In this document: positions 24,379-33,086 of the stretch, in pieces
Position numbering within the stretch: position 1 is the stretch's first letter
How the letters are laid out: each line of letters begins with the position of its first letter
Source of the DNA: Spirosomataceae bacterium
GTDB lineage: Bacteria > Bacteroidota > Bacteroidia > Cytophagales > Spirosomataceae
Direction: 5' to 3'
Assembly (NCBI GenBank): GCA_022702045.1
Contig: JAKONH010000377.1
Location: 1-47,273 of the forward strand
DNA: 47,273 nucleotides
Notes under the pieces: model-generated
What the model was told of the DNA's origin: nothing
Seen by the model: the letters and a program-made list of their open reading frames with translations, nothing else
Databases searched by the model: none
Program-made: the position numbers and the translations under genes

Positions 24379-26208
24379 ATGAAGTGTCTGCTACCTGTAT
24401 CCATACCGAACTGGATTCGTGCCGGGCTGCTGCTCCTGCTGATCGGGCTAAGCCCGACAACCAGCCGGGCGCAGACGCCACTTCAGCTTCCGTTTTTCGA
24501 GGATTTTTCAACCGCAGCTGGCTATCCTGGTATCGACACACCTAACACAACCCGCTGGCAGTCGGGTAGTGGCGTGTATATCAACAATACAATGGCAATT
24601 AACCACCCTACGGTGGGGGTGGCCTCGTTCGATGGACTGAACGCCAATGGCAGGTCGTATGTACAGAATAATCAGCTGGCACAGGGCTATACCGACACGC
24701 TGGCGTCACTGCCAATTAACCTGAGTGGGCTGACTGTAGCGGACTCTGTGTACCTGAGTTTTTACTGGCAAAGTCGTGGACTGGGTGAAGCGCCCGATCC
24801 CGGCGATTCCCTGACGGTGCAATTTCTCAATAGCAGCGGCACGTGGCAAACGGTCTGGACGCAGGAAGGTGGTACCCCCAGCAACAACTTCGCCCAGGCT
24901 TTCGTACTAATTCGGAATGTGGGGTACCTGCATGCCGGATTCGCGTTTCGATTCCGCTCATACGGGCGCGAGTCGGGGCCGTTCGACACCTGGAATATCG
25001 ATTACATTTACCTCAACAAAAATCGTAACGCCAACGATCGGTTTGTGCGCGACGTGGCGGTGCGGCAGGCGTTGACGCCACTACTACGGCGCTATACAGC
25101 CATGCCACTCTCGCAGTACGTCGTTAACCCGACGGCCGAAATGGCCGACTCCGTGCGTACAGATATCAACAACCTGTTCAATAACTTCAACTTCACCACC
25201 TTTCGCTTCACCGTGCGTGATGAGGTATCAGGGCGATTGTTACAGGATACACCGCAAAATAACTCCGTATTGATTCCGTCGCTGAGTTCGCAGCGCAAGG
25301 CAGCACAGCCGCTACCCGTACTCAGTTTTGGTACGTCGACCTCGGCTGTGCTGCGCTACACGGTTAACGTCCTTACGACCGACGATCAGAACCCGTCGAT
25401 ACCGGGGGTAAACCTGCGTCAGAACGATACGCTGTCCGCCCGCACAACGCTGGCCGATTATTACGCCTACGACGACGGTACGTGGGAATACGGTGTGCAG
25501 GTGGGGCCGCGTGAACGCTGGGCAGTGCGCTTTGTGGTCAACAAACCAGACGTATTGGCTGGGTTTCGGGCCTGTATCGTGCCGTTTCGCACGAACCAGT
25601 CCGGGCAACTGTTCTCCATGTTCGTGTACAGCAACGCCAACGGCCGGCCGGGAAATCCGATTTACCAGCAATCATTCACAACCCAATACCCCACTACCCG
25701 GAATGGTTTCGTTGATTTTACATTTACCAAAGGCGTTGCCGTCAGCGACACGTTTTACATCGGCTATCAACAGATCAGCAGTGTCGATACGACCATCTTC
25801 CGGCTTGGCTTCGATAAGAATAGTCCGTTTGGTAATCAGCTGTTTTACAATGGCGGTGCCAGCTGGGAGCAAAATCTAAACCCTAATTCGCCGTCGCTCG
25901 CCCTCAACGGTGCCTTCATGATCCGGCCCGTTATGGGTGGTAAGGTCGATACGACGCCAACCGCCGAGGAACCTGAACAACTAGACGTACTGGCTGTTTA
26001 TCCTAATCCCACGACCGGGCAAATTCGCTGGGACAATCCCCGACTACGTCAGATCGATGTAGTCAGCACCAGCGGGCAGCTCATTCAGCGAATCGAACCG
26101 GGTCGGGGACAGCAGACCGCCGATTTAAGTCAGCTACCCAGTGGCTTCTATCTGCTCAGGTTATCTACGGACAGGCAGACAGTTACGCAGAAATTAATTC
26201 TTCAGTAG
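24379..26208 (+). CDS. T9SS type A sorting domain protein with jelly-roll-like region
   Basis: The 609-residue protein has a signal peptide ending near TTSRAQ (about 32). An N-terminal region (about 35-215) with LPFFEDFSTAAGYPG and FDTWNIDYIYLNKN resembles MAM/jelly-roll modules of Bacteroidota surface proteins. The middle has no recognised domain. The last 80 residues are a type A T9SS sorting domain: VLAVYPNPTTGQIRWD, then GFYLLRLSTDRQTVTQKLIL. The protein should be exported by the type IX system and attached to or released from the surface. Its function is unknown; adhesive or structural roles are common for this layout. Its presence shows that the organism has T9SS. Confidence 0.88.
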   Translation: MKCLLPVSIPNWIRAGLLLLLIGLSPTTSRAQTPLQLPFFEDFSTAAGYPGIDTPNTTRWQSGSGVYINNTMAINHPTVGVASFDGLNANGRSYVQNNQLAQGYTDTLASLPINLSGLTVADSVYLSFYWQSRGLGEAPDPGDSLTVQFLNSSGTWQTVWTQEGGTPSNNFAQAFVLIRNVGYLHAGFAFRFRSYGRESGPFDTWNIDYIYLNKNRNANDRFVRDVAVRQALTPLLRRYTAMPLSQYVVNPTAEMADSVRTDINNLFNNFNFTTFRFTVRDEVSGRLLQDTPQNNSVLIPSLSSQRKAAQPLPVLSFGTSTSAVLRYTVNVLTTDDQNPSIPGVNLRQNDTLSARTTLADYYAYDDGTWEYGVQVGPRERWAVRFVVNKPDVLAGFRACIVPFRTNQSGQLFSMFVYSNANGRPGNPIYQQSFTTQYPTTRNGFVDFTFTKGVAVSDTFYIGYQQISSVDTTIFRLGFDKNSPFGNQLFYNGGASWEQNLNPNSPSLALNGAFMIRPVMGGKVDTTPTAEEPEQLDVLAVYPNPTTGQIRWDNPRLRQIDVVSTSGQLIQRIEPGRGQQTADLSQLPSGFYLLRLSTDRQTVTQKLILQ

Positions 26209-26335
26209 TAAGCCGACTGCGTTAAAGGCGGGTACAGACGCACAAGAGCAGAGCGACGGCGCGCTATTCTGTATACGATTGCCGGTCGGCAGCACCACAC
26301 CGATATGTAGTTAGCGTACTGGAATTCGCTTCGTT

Positions 26336-27892
26336 ATGGATGCATCAAGTTCTGCCGGGCAGGCGCAGCTTTTCGAGTATATCATCAACAGTAATCAGAC
26401 GGGAGTCTGTGTGTTCGACGCAGTACGCGATGCTGACGGCACGTTTCTGGACTTTTATTTCAGGTATATAAATCCGGCTGGCGCTGCCATACTGGGCAAA
26501 CACCCCGAAAAATTGATCGGAGTAAGTTACCGGGCGTATTTTTCGCAGGCGGAGAGCAGTGGATTACTGGCTTTCTACCGGAACGTACTCGAAAGCGGGC
26601 AACCGGCGCGCTTGCTGGAAGTACCTTATTTTGCCGATGGTGTCCGGGGCTGGTTCGATATAAATGTCGTAAAATATCAGGACGCTGTCGTTGTCAGTTT
26701 TATCGACATATCTGTATTAAAACGTACACAAATCAGCGAGCGTAAGCAGGCGACGTTTTTCAATCAGCTGCTACAAACAACCCCCAATGCGGTAATCGCC
26801 TACGAATCCATCCGACAGCCGACGACCGATGGAACACCAGGCGCTATCGTTGACTTCAAGACCGTGTTTTTCAACACGATGTACGAACGTATATTTAAAA
26901 TTCCGGCGTCTGCCATCTATGGACAAACCTTCAGGGACCGGTTTGACGCTGAAGAAAAATTGCTGTTCGACTACTACAAAGGCGTTGTTGAGCGAGGTGA
27001 ATCGTTTCAGCGGGAGCGGTACTACAGTTCTATCGATAAGTGGCTGCTGCTGTTGGGCGAAAAGCTGCACGATGGCTTTCTGGTCATTATCAGCGACGTT
27101 ACCGAACAGAAAAAAGCGAGTCTGTCTCAGCAGCAGCTAACGGAGGCATTGCAGACTGCTAATCAGGAGCTCCTTCGGTCGAACGAAAATCTACAGCAGT
27201 TTGCCTACGTGGCCAGCCACGATTTACAAGAGCCCCTGCGCAAGATTCAGCAGTTTGGCGACCTCCTGAAAGCACGGACCGCCGGCGCATCGGAGGAAGC
27301 CGTTGGTTATTTAGAGCGTATGCAGTTAGCTGCTGGCCGAATGTCGACGCTAATCAAAGACCTGCTCAGCTACGCGCGAATCTCAACCCGCCAGGACGAG
27401 AACCAGCCGGTATCGCTTGCGCAGGTTGTCGGCAACGTACTGGACGATTTACAGGTGAGTATCACTGAAGCGCAGGCTACTGTACAGGTCGATGCGCTGC
27501 CTACGGTTACGGGCGATGCCATTCAGCTAGGGCAGCTTTTTCAAAATTTGATCGGCAACGCGCTCAAGTTTCGCCGGGCTGATACGGCGCTGCATATTTA
27601 TGTTCAGTGTCGGCTTATTGCGGCTGCTGCTATGCCCAAAACGGTTCGAACACCGCGTCAGGCAGCCGATTACTATCAGGTCGATGTAATCGACAACGGC
27701 ATTGGCTTCGAGGAAAAGTACCTGGATCGAATTTTTCAGGTCTTCCAGCGGTTGCACAGCCGGAGCGAGTTTAGCGGAACGGGAATTGGGTTGGCTATCT
27801 GTGAAAAGGTAGTCGCCAACCACGGTGGGGCCATTACGGCAGCAAGCCTGCTCGACCAGGGTACAACGTTCAGTGTATATTTGCCGGCCTGA
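26336..27892 (+). CDS. PAS-PAS sensor histidine kinase
   Basis: A 518-residue soluble kinase. Two PAS domains (about 10-128 and 140-256) are followed by a short helix, a DHp helix with FAYVASHDLQEPLRKIQ (His295) and an HATPase domain with NLIGNALKF, DVIDNGIGF and FSGTGIGLAIC. There is no membrane segment or receiver. The region SNENLQQFAYVASHDLQEP is identical to that of the kinase at 14072, while the PAS regions differ, so the paralogues appear to share output but sense different inputs. It is a single gene with 127 bases upstream holding nothing recognisable. Confidence 0.9.
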   Translation: MDASSSAGQAQLFEYIINSNQTGVCVFDAVRDADGTFLDFYFRYINPAGAAILGKHPEKLIGVSYRAYFSQAESSGLLAFYRNVLESGQPARLLEVPYFADGVRGWFDINVVKYQDAVVVSFIDISVLKRTQISERKQATFFNQLLQTTPNAVIAYESIRQPTTDGTPGAIVDFKTVFFNTMYERIFKIPASAIYGQTFRDRFDAEEKLLFDYYKGVVERGESFQRERYYSSIDKWLLLLGEKLHDGFLVIISDVTEQKKASLSQQQLTEALQTANQELLRSNENLQQFAYVASHDLQEPLRKIQQFGDLLKARTAGASEEAVGYLERMQLAAGRMSTLIKDLLSYARISTRQDENQPVSLAQVVGNVLDDLQVSITEAQATVQVDALPTVTGDAIQLGQLFQNLIGNALKFRRADTALHIYVQCRLIAAAAMPKTVRTPRQAADYYQVDVIDNGIGFEEKYLDRIFQVFQRLHSRSEFSGTGIGLAICEKVVANHGGAITAASLLDQGTTFSVYLPA

Positions 27893-28010
27893 CCGACGGC
27901 GTTGCCAGCGCAGAACATACCCCCTTTAAGGTCGTTACAAAAGTAGGGGCAGTGGGCACCTTGCCAGAAAGTACCGTGTTACTCCCCAATCGCATCTAAT
28001 CGAAAAAACA

Positions 28011-28304
28011 ATGGACATTACCGTACAGGAACTGAAAGAACGGCTCGACAAAGGCGAGCAACTGAACCTGATTGACGTGCGCGAGCCGAACGAATACGAA
28101 GCCGATAACATCGGTGCCAAACTGATTCCGCTGGGCGACCTACCCTACGAACTCGATCAGCTCGACGGTTTGCAGGACGAAGAAGTAATCGTTCATTGCC
28201 GGTCGGGTGCCCGAAGTGCCCGGGCGCAGCAATTGCTGGAAGAAAACGGCTTTACCAACGTCCGTAACGTAACGGGCGGTATGCTGGCCTATCGGGCGCA
28301 GTAA
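28011..28304 (+). CDS. Rhodanese-like domain protein
   Basis: A 97-residue single rhodanese domain. It has NLIDVREPNEYE (18-30) and the active loop VHCRSGARS with Cys63, the residue that would carry persulfide sulfur; GGMLAYRAQ closes the domain. This length is like GlpE and the small cytosolic rhodaneses, which transfer sulfane sulfur to acceptors such as cyanide or thioredoxin. There is no signal peptide. It converges with miaA; the space between holds a strong hairpin. Confidence 0.92.
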   Translation: MDITVQELKERLDKGEQLNLIDVREPNEYEADNIGAKLIPLGDLPYELDQLDGLQDEEVIVHCRSGARSARAQQLLEENGFTNVRNVTGGMLAYRAQ

Positions 28305-28333
28305 GTTTGCCTGAGTGTAGACGAATGATAAAA

Positions 28334-28395
28334 GAAGAGAGACGATAGACGAGAGAATGGTTTGCATCAGCATTTTTCGTCTATCGTCTCTCTTC
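28334..28395. terminator. 19-bp perfect hairpin shared by convergent genes
   Basis: GAAGAGAGACGATAGACGA (28334-28352) is exactly complementary to the sequence at 28377-28395, across a 24-base loop ending in a run of T. The right arm includes the miaA stop codon (28381-28383) and its last codons. It sits between the ends of the rhodanese gene and miaA and probably acts on both transcripts. Confidence 0.65.
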
Positions 28396-29292
28396 CAACA
28401 AAACCCGAATCCCGGTTTCATCGTCGGGGGCGAACCACTGATAATTGGCCTGATTGTGAAACCAGGTGAGCTGTCGTTTTGCGTAACGCCGGGAGTTGCG
28501 CTTTAATAGTCGAACCATTTCGTCGTAATCATACGCGCCATCGAGGTACGGAAAAACCTCCTGATAGCCTACCGTTTGCAGGGCGGGTAACTGTCGGTAG
28601 TCGTACAGGCTACGCACTTCATTAAGTAAACCATCGGTCAGCATCTGATCCATGCGGGTGTCGATGCGGGCGTACAGTTCCGGGCGGGGGCGGTCGAGGG
28701 CTACAAGTATCGATTTGAACGGCCGTTCAGCCGGCTTGTCCTGTCGGAAGGATGAGTAGGGTAGACCTGTACTCAGGCACACTTCCAGCGCCCGCGTTAC
28801 GCGAACCGGATTTTGCAAATCGGCCGTTTGTGCGTAGACCGGATCAAGTTGCTGTAACTGTTCCTGTAAAGGAGCCAATCCTTCCTGCTGCCACCGAAGC
28901 CGGAGCGTTTCGCGCAACGTAGCATCGACCGGCGGCATATCATCAAGCCCGAAACAAATGGCGTTAATATACAGACCCGTTCCGCCTGATAAAATCACAA
29001 CCCGATGCCGGGTAAATAGCTTATCCAGTAACGCCAGGCATTCCCGCTCGTAACGCCCCGCCGTGACCGGGTCTGTAATGCGGTGCGAGCCAATAAAATG
29101 GTGCGGTACACCATCCATCTCGGCAAGCGTTGGTTTAGCCGTGCCGATGGCTAATTCCTGATACAACTGACGGGAGTCGGCGGAGACCACTTCTGTACCG
29201 AGTTGTTTGGCTAGTCGGACGCAGAGGGCGGTTTTGCCGACGGCAGTCGGACCGGCTACTACGAGTAGTGTGTTGGCATTTGTAACGGGCAT
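28381..29292 (-). CDS. miaA: tRNA dimethylallyltransferase
   Basis: The track start is 29325, but MPVTNANTLLVVAGPTAVGKT from ATG 29292 fits the family and gives 303 residues. The P-loop GPTAVGKT is at 14-21. VSADSRQLYQELAIGTAKPT binds the dimethylallyl and tRNA substrates, SGGTGLYINAICFGL is the second conserved block, and QTVGYQEVFPYLDG and RRYAKRQLTWFHNQ are typical of the C-terminal half. The enzyme adds a dimethylallyl group to A37 of tRNAs reading UNN codons. A TATTTTTG promoter element lies 31 bases upstream of the chosen start. Confidence 0.95.
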   Translation of the reverse strand: MPVTNANTLLVVAGPTAVGKTALCVRLAKQLGTEVVSADSRQLYQELAIGTAKPTLAEMDGVPHHFIGSHRITDPVTAGRYERECLALLDKLFTRHRVVILSGGTGLYINAICFGLDDMPPVDATLRETLRLRWQQEGLAPLQEQLQQLDPVYAQTADLQNPVRVTRALEVCLSTGLPYSSFRQDKPAERPFKSILVALDRPRPELYARIDTRMDQMLTDGLLNEVRSLYDYRQLPALQTVGYQEVFPYLDGAYDYDEMVRLLKRNSRRYAKRQLTWFHNQANYQWFAPDDETGIRVLLEERR

Positions 29293-29322
29293 AACGCAAT
29301 CAGGGCCTGAGTGAGCCCTGCG

Positions 29323-29330
29323 CAAAAATA
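29323..29330 (-). promoter_or_regulatory. TAnnTTTG -7 element for miaA
   Basis: On the minus strand the sequence reads TATTTTTG, an exact match to TAnnTTTG, 31 bases upstream of the ATG at 29292. This distance supports that start over the upstream one, which would begin inside the element. Confidence 0.5.
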
Positions 29331-29446
29331 GGGCTTTACGGGTAAGGCCGTCGGCATATGATCGACTTGATTAGGTCCGCTCAAAACCTGCGACCCGTCG
29401 CGCTTGTTAATCAGGGAATTGCCTATTTGACCCATATATATACTAC

Positions 29447-30001
29447 ATGAACGTTTGGCTACTGTATCTGCTGTTGCATATAAGCGGAACAAACGCAGCT
29501 CCCGGCCGGCTAACGCACCAGGAGCTGCCTCCTTTCCAGAAAACGGTACGGTTCAATGTCTACACCTTTATCGTGAAAGCAGCTGATACCGAATCAGCCC
29601 AAACCGCAACGGTAGCTGCTTACCGGGGTAGTCTGTTGCTGACCCGCTTCTCGCAACCCATAAGCGGCAGACTGACCGGGGCTGAAGTAGGGGACCTGGA
29701 CGGCAACCGACTGCCCGAACTGTATCTGTACAGTACCGACACAAACGCCGGTTTGGCCGGGCGGGTGCGTGGCTGGCAGTTTCTGCCCGAACGACTGGCT
29801 ACGATTACGCCGGTACAATGGACCACATCAGACGCAGGCTATATGGGGCTCGACACGCTCTGGACAACCAGACAGTCGCTCTGCCGCCAATTTCCCGTAT
29901 ATGCAATCAACAACAGCGACGCCCGGCCCACCGGTACAAATCGGCGCATTTGTTACCGGCTCCGTCCGTTGGGGCTGAATTACCAGCTGCTACCCGAATA
30001 A
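29447..30001 (+). CDS. PliI-like periplasmic protein (possible i-type lysozyme inhibitor)
   Basis: The 184-residue protein has a signal peptide (MNVWLLYLLLHISGTNA). The mature part has the layout I associate with PliI: a leading beta strand region, LTGAEVGDLDGNRLPELYLYS (about 76-95), then YMGLDTLWT, LCRQFPVYAINNSDARPTG and RICYRLRPLG. PliI proteins bind and block invertebrate-type lysozymes in the periplasm. The motif order and spacing are convincing, but the sequence is divergent, so inhibition is only a prediction. Alternatively it is a related structural protein of unknown function. It converges with the outer-membrane barrel gene. Confidence 0.6.
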   Translation: MNVWLLYLLLHISGTNAAPGRLTHQELPPFQKTVRFNVYTFIVKAADTESAQTATVAAYRGSLLLTRFSQPISGRLTGAEVGDLDGNRLPELYLYSTDTNAGLAGRVRGWQFLPERLATITPVQWTTSDAGYMGLDTLWTTRQSLCRQFPVYAINNSDARPTGTNRRICYRLRPLGLNYQLLPE

Positions 30002-30003
30002 TG

Positions 30004-30053
30004 ACCGGGCCAGTTGCCCACAGCCCTGATAGGCTACCGACAACCGGCCCGGT
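30004..30053. terminator. GC-rich inverted repeat between convergent genes
   Basis: ACCGGGCC (30004-30011) pairs with GGCCCGGT (30046-30053) across a 34-base loop. It lies right after the stop of the PliI-like gene and before the end of the minus-strand barrel gene. No T-run is present. Confidence 0.35.
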
Positions 30054-30072
30054 ACAGTAAACGAACAATCAG

Positions 30073-30846
30073 TTAGAAGAGCTTCAGACCCAGCGAGAGC
30101 GAAGCGATGCCAAGATAGCCTTTGATATCCTTATTTTTGTAGATACCACCGACAGGAAGTGCGTACCGGGCGTCGATGTCGAGGATGCGGGCCAGCGTAT
30201 AGCCAACGCCGATTTCAGCCGCGTACGTGAACGGTTTTACTTCCAGCGCTACCTGCGTGGGGTCCTGCCGGTTCGGGTTTTTTAGATCCGATGTCGTTTG
30301 CGGAAAACCCACGCTGGTGTTGCCGATAGTTGCTGTAGTGTTGCGGGTCGCTTGCGCTTTGGTCGTGAATAGCAGGTTTGGTCCAATGAAAACCCGAACC
30401 CGGTCATTGACAAACTTTTTACCAAACAGGATCGGTACGTTGACCGATTCCAGTATCGACTCCGAGGTGATGGCAATGCCTGTTGAGGTATTAGCCGGTA
30501 TGCCTGATGGTTGTGATGTACCAGCAAGCGCAAACGCGAGTCCGGCCGGAACTGTCAGGTTTGCTTTTTGATACAGCTTGTAATTGTTATAGGTAGCCTC
30601 AACCTGCACGTAGAACGAGTTGAAGTTTTTACGTCCCCATAAACCGAACGAGTAGCCCGTGCCCGTGCCGTTTCCTTTATTTTCAATTTGCGGTACAGTG
30701 GCTATAGCCGAGATCGTGACGGGTGGGATGGTTGTGTGACCGTTGGTAAACGTGCCGGCTCCCTTGATGCCTCCTTCAAACGTGGATTGTGCCATGGCTG
30801 CCGAGCCGATCAGCGAGGCCAGCACAGCGAGTGTTACGTGTTTCAT
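30073..30846 (-). CDS. Outer membrane beta-barrel protein (PF13568-like)
   Basis: A 257-residue protein with a signal peptide (LAVLASLIGSAAMAQ). The rest alternates hydrophobic and polar residues in strands such as YSFGLWGRKNFNSFYVQVEATYNNYKLY and FTYAAEIGVGYTLARILDIDARYALPV, and ends in LSLGLKLF with the terminal aromatic residue expected for outer-membrane insertion. This matches the porin-like OMP_b-brl_2 type, of unknown substrate. It is a single gene on the minus strand. A TTGACA hexamer with a TATAAC about 18 bases later lies upstream, but such boxes are not reliable in this phylum. Confidence 0.82.
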   Translation of the reverse strand: MKHVTLAVLASLIGSAAMAQSTFEGGIKGAGTFTNGHTTIPPVTISAIATVPQIENKGNGTGTGYSFGLWGRKNFNSFYVQVEATYNNYKLYQKANLTVPAGLAFALAGTSQPSGIPANTSTGIAITSESILESVNVPILFGKKFVNDRVRVFIGPNLLFTTKAQATRNTTATIGNTSVGFPQTTSDLKNPNRQDPTQVALEVKPFTYAAEIGVGYTLARILDIDARYALPVGGIYKNKDIKGYLGIASLSLGLKLF

Positions 30847-31062
30847 AAGTAGTGCACGGAAATGAGTTATAGGACATGACTTGGTTAGCTGTCAAACGTC
30901 AGAAAGGAGGCATTTGTGTTGAACGAACGAAGTTTTTCGTCAGAAGGCAGCTTACCGATGACTCAAAAGTTGAACATTCAAGAAATCGGTCGGTTGTTTA
31001 TCCGGCGGTAGTTTTCGTACTTACCGGCCAGTTTTATCTGTTTCATTAAACCACCTAATACA

Positions 31063-31530
31063 ATGGGATTACTGTCATTCTTTAAAGGCGTAGGCGAAAA
31101 AATATTTGACCACAAGGATGCCCCTGCCGACCCCGTACAGGCCGAAAAAGTTGAACCTGTGAAAGCGCAGGCGTTGCTTGATCACGTCAAGAAATTAGGC
31201 CTGGCTTACAAAACCCTGACGGTGAAGACCAAAGGTGATGTTGTAACCCTGACCGGGTCGGTGAAATCGCAGGAAGATGCGGAAAAAATTGCGCTGGCTG
31301 TCGGCAACGTTGAAGGTGTAACTTCGGTCGATAACCAACTGGCGGTTGATGAGCCCGCGCCAGAAGGTAAGTTCTACACCGTTAAATCGGGTGATTCGCT
31401 GTCGAAAATTGCCAAAGAAGTATATGGTGATCCAATGAAGTACGGCGTGATCTTCGAAGCTAACAAGCCAATGTTGTCTGATCCCGATAAGATTTATCCC
31501 GATCAGGTACTGCGTATTCCGCAGTTATAA
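31063..31530 (+). CDS. BON-LysM protein, Kbp/YgaU-like
   Basis: The 155-residue protein is built like E. coli Kbp (YgaU). It begins MGLLSFFKGVGEKIF, followed by a BON domain (about 35-95, VVTLTGSVKSQEDAEKIALAVGNVEGV) and a C-terminal LysM domain (about 105-153, KFYTVKSGDSLSKIAKEVYG). There is no signal peptide, as in Kbp, which is a cytoplasmic potassium-binding protein. A potassium role here is inferred from homology; note that a Kup potassium transporter lies about 12 kb away. A terminator hairpin follows at 31557 and separates it from the OmpA-type gene. Confidence 0.87.
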   Translation: MGLLSFFKGVGEKIFDHKDAPADPVQAEKVEPVKAQALLDHVKKLGLAYKTLTVKTKGDVVTLTGSVKSQEDAEKIALAVGNVEGVTSVDNQLAVDEPAPEGKFYTVKSGDSLSKIAKEVYGDPMKYGVIFEANKPMLSDPDKIYPDQVLRIPQL

Positions 31531-31556
31531 CAAAACGGCCCTAAATTGAGTAAGTA

Positions 31557-31610
31557 GGGAGTGAACGAGACGATTGCCTTATTGGCCATCTCTCGTTCAC
31601 TCCCTTTTCT
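31557..31610 (+). terminator. 14-bp perfect hairpin with T-rich tail
   Basis: GGGAGTGAACGAGA (31557-31570) pairs exactly with TCTCGTTCACTCCC (31591-31604) across a 20-base loop, followed by TTTTCTTT. It ends the BON-LysM transcript and lies inside the upstream part of the next track ORF, which shows that the start of that ORF at 31561 is wrong. Confidence 0.75.
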
Positions 31611-31644
31611 TTATAAACGATTCGTATACTACTTCGACGTTATC

Positions 31645-33009
31645 ATGGCCGTTCACCTCGTTTCCTACCTGAAAGATCAGTTTACGCCGGGTGTTATCGA
31701 TCAGCTTAGTACTGAGTTGAACGAAACTCCTGAACGTGTTGCCAAAATTGTACAGGGTGTTGTCCCGGCTTTGCTGGGTGGGTTGACCCGTCGCGTACAA
31801 GCATCAGGCGGTGCCAGTACCGTTTATTCATTCCTGGCAAAAGGCGACTACGGTAAAACGCCCTTCGACGTAGGGCAGGTCACCGATACGCACCAGGAAA
31901 CCATCGAAACGGCATCGGCCGGCCGCGATTTTCTGGAGACTGTGTTCGGCGACAAGCTAAATCAGACCACGGAACTGATCGGTACGTTTAGCGGGGCCCG
32001 CGCGGAGTCGGTGCGGGTAGTGATGAGCCTGGTCGGATCGGTGCTCATGGGTGTACTGGGTCGGCAGGAGCAGGAAAAGGGACTGACCTCGCATAGTTTG
32101 AAAACGCTGCTGGAAGGACAGGCTACGCTGTTTCGCACAGCCCTGCCTGCCGGGCTCGCTAGTGTCGGCAGTCTGCTGGACTTCGACGAACTCGAGACAC
32201 CAGCCGGCCCGCCGACGGCTGTACAGGGAGCTGACAATTTCAGTGGTACCGTCGTTAATCCGAACATACCCAAGAGTTCCGATGGTGATCGGCAGCGCGA
32301 AAACGTTCGCTGGCTACGTTGGGCAATGGTGCTGATGGCCATCCTGGTGGCGGCTCTGATCGTACAGAAATGCAGCGAAAATCAGAACAGCGTTGACGGC
32401 GTCAGCACCGACAGTACGGCGCGTGCTGAGCCGAACGCGGTTGAAGACACGTCGGCAGCTACGAAAAACAGCGTGCTGGAATCGCACGGACAAGTGGCTG
32501 ATTCGACAGCGCCCGGTGCGCTCGGCATACGCGACGACAAACCCGCCAACGTCGCTGATGTGATTGCGCAGGTTGAATTGCCGGGTGGCCGTAAGCTGAA
32601 ACTGGCTGAACGGTCGTTCAACGGTCGACTGGCCCGCTTCCTGGCTAGCAAGCCCCAGCGTCTGGACCGTACGTTTACATTTGAAAACCTGACCTTCGAT
32701 ATCGGGTCGGCGAAGATTACGGCAGAGTCACAGCAAAACGTCAACGACCTGGTCGATATCATGAAGGCCTATCCGAATATGACCATTAAAGTTGAAGGTC
32801 ATACCGACAACACGGGCAATGCCGACACCAACCTCCAGCTCTCGCGCGATCGGGCGGCTTCGGTACGCACGGCACTGGTAACGGCTGGCATTGCGGGCGA
32901 TCGGATCACGACGCAGGGGTATGGTTCTTCTCAGCCGCTGGCTACCAACGACAATGCCGAAGGGCGTCAGCGCAATCGCCGGATCGACGTTGCCGTGACG
33001 AAGATCTAA
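31645..33009 (+). CDS. DUF937-transmembrane-OmpA fusion protein
   Basis: ATG 31645 (MAVHLVSYLKDQFTPG) is preferred because the track start lies in a terminator hairpin. The 454 residues comprise an N-terminal DUF937/YidB-like helical domain (about 1-180, AKIVQGVVPALLGGLTRRV), a linker, one membrane helix (about 224-242, RWAMVLMAILVAALIVQK), a Ser/Thr/Ala-rich segment, and an OmpA C-terminal domain (about 345-454, FDIGSAKI, VEGHTDNTGN, LSRDRAASV, RNRRID). The OmpA part should bind peptidoglycan in the periplasm while the DUF937 part would be cytoplasmic. The function is unknown. It has its own terminator at 33038. Confidence 0.87.
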   Translation: MAVHLVSYLKDQFTPGVIDQLSTELNETPERVAKIVQGVVPALLGGLTRRVQASGGASTVYSFLAKGDYGKTPFDVGQVTDTHQETIETASAGRDFLETVFGDKLNQTTELIGTFSGARAESVRVVMSLVGSVLMGVLGRQEQEKGLTSHSLKTLLEGQATLFRTALPAGLASVGSLLDFDELETPAGPPTAVQGADNFSGTVVNPNIPKSSDGDRQRENVRWLRWAMVLMAILVAALIVQKCSENQNSVDGVSTDSTARAEPNAVEDTSAATKNSVLESHGQVADSTAPGALGIRDDKPANVADVIAQVELPGGRKLKLAERSFNGRLARFLASKPQRLDRTFTFENLTFDIGSAKITAESQQNVNDLVDIMKAYPNMTIKVEGHTDNTGNADTNLQLSRDRAASVRTALVTAGIAGDRITTQGYGSSQPLATNDNAEGRQRNRRIDVAVTKI

Positions 33010-33037
33010 GTCGCCATTCGTTCTACTTACAGATACG

Positions 33038-33064
33038 AAAAGCCGCTGTCGACAGCGGCTTTTT
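33038..33064 (+). terminator. Intrinsic terminator of the OmpA-fusion gene
   Basis: AAAAGCCGCTGTC is followed directly by its complement GACAGCGGCTTTT and further T residues, giving a strong GC-rich hairpin with A and T flanks 28 bases after the stop. It is a textbook bidirectional form. Confidence 0.85.
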
Positions 33065-33086
33065 CATGCCAGTTCAGGGGACAGTC

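Noticed and set aside
27938-27945. Minus-strand TACTTTTG promoter-like box after the third kinase gene
   Set aside because: It would drive only antisense transcription of the kinase; probably chance.
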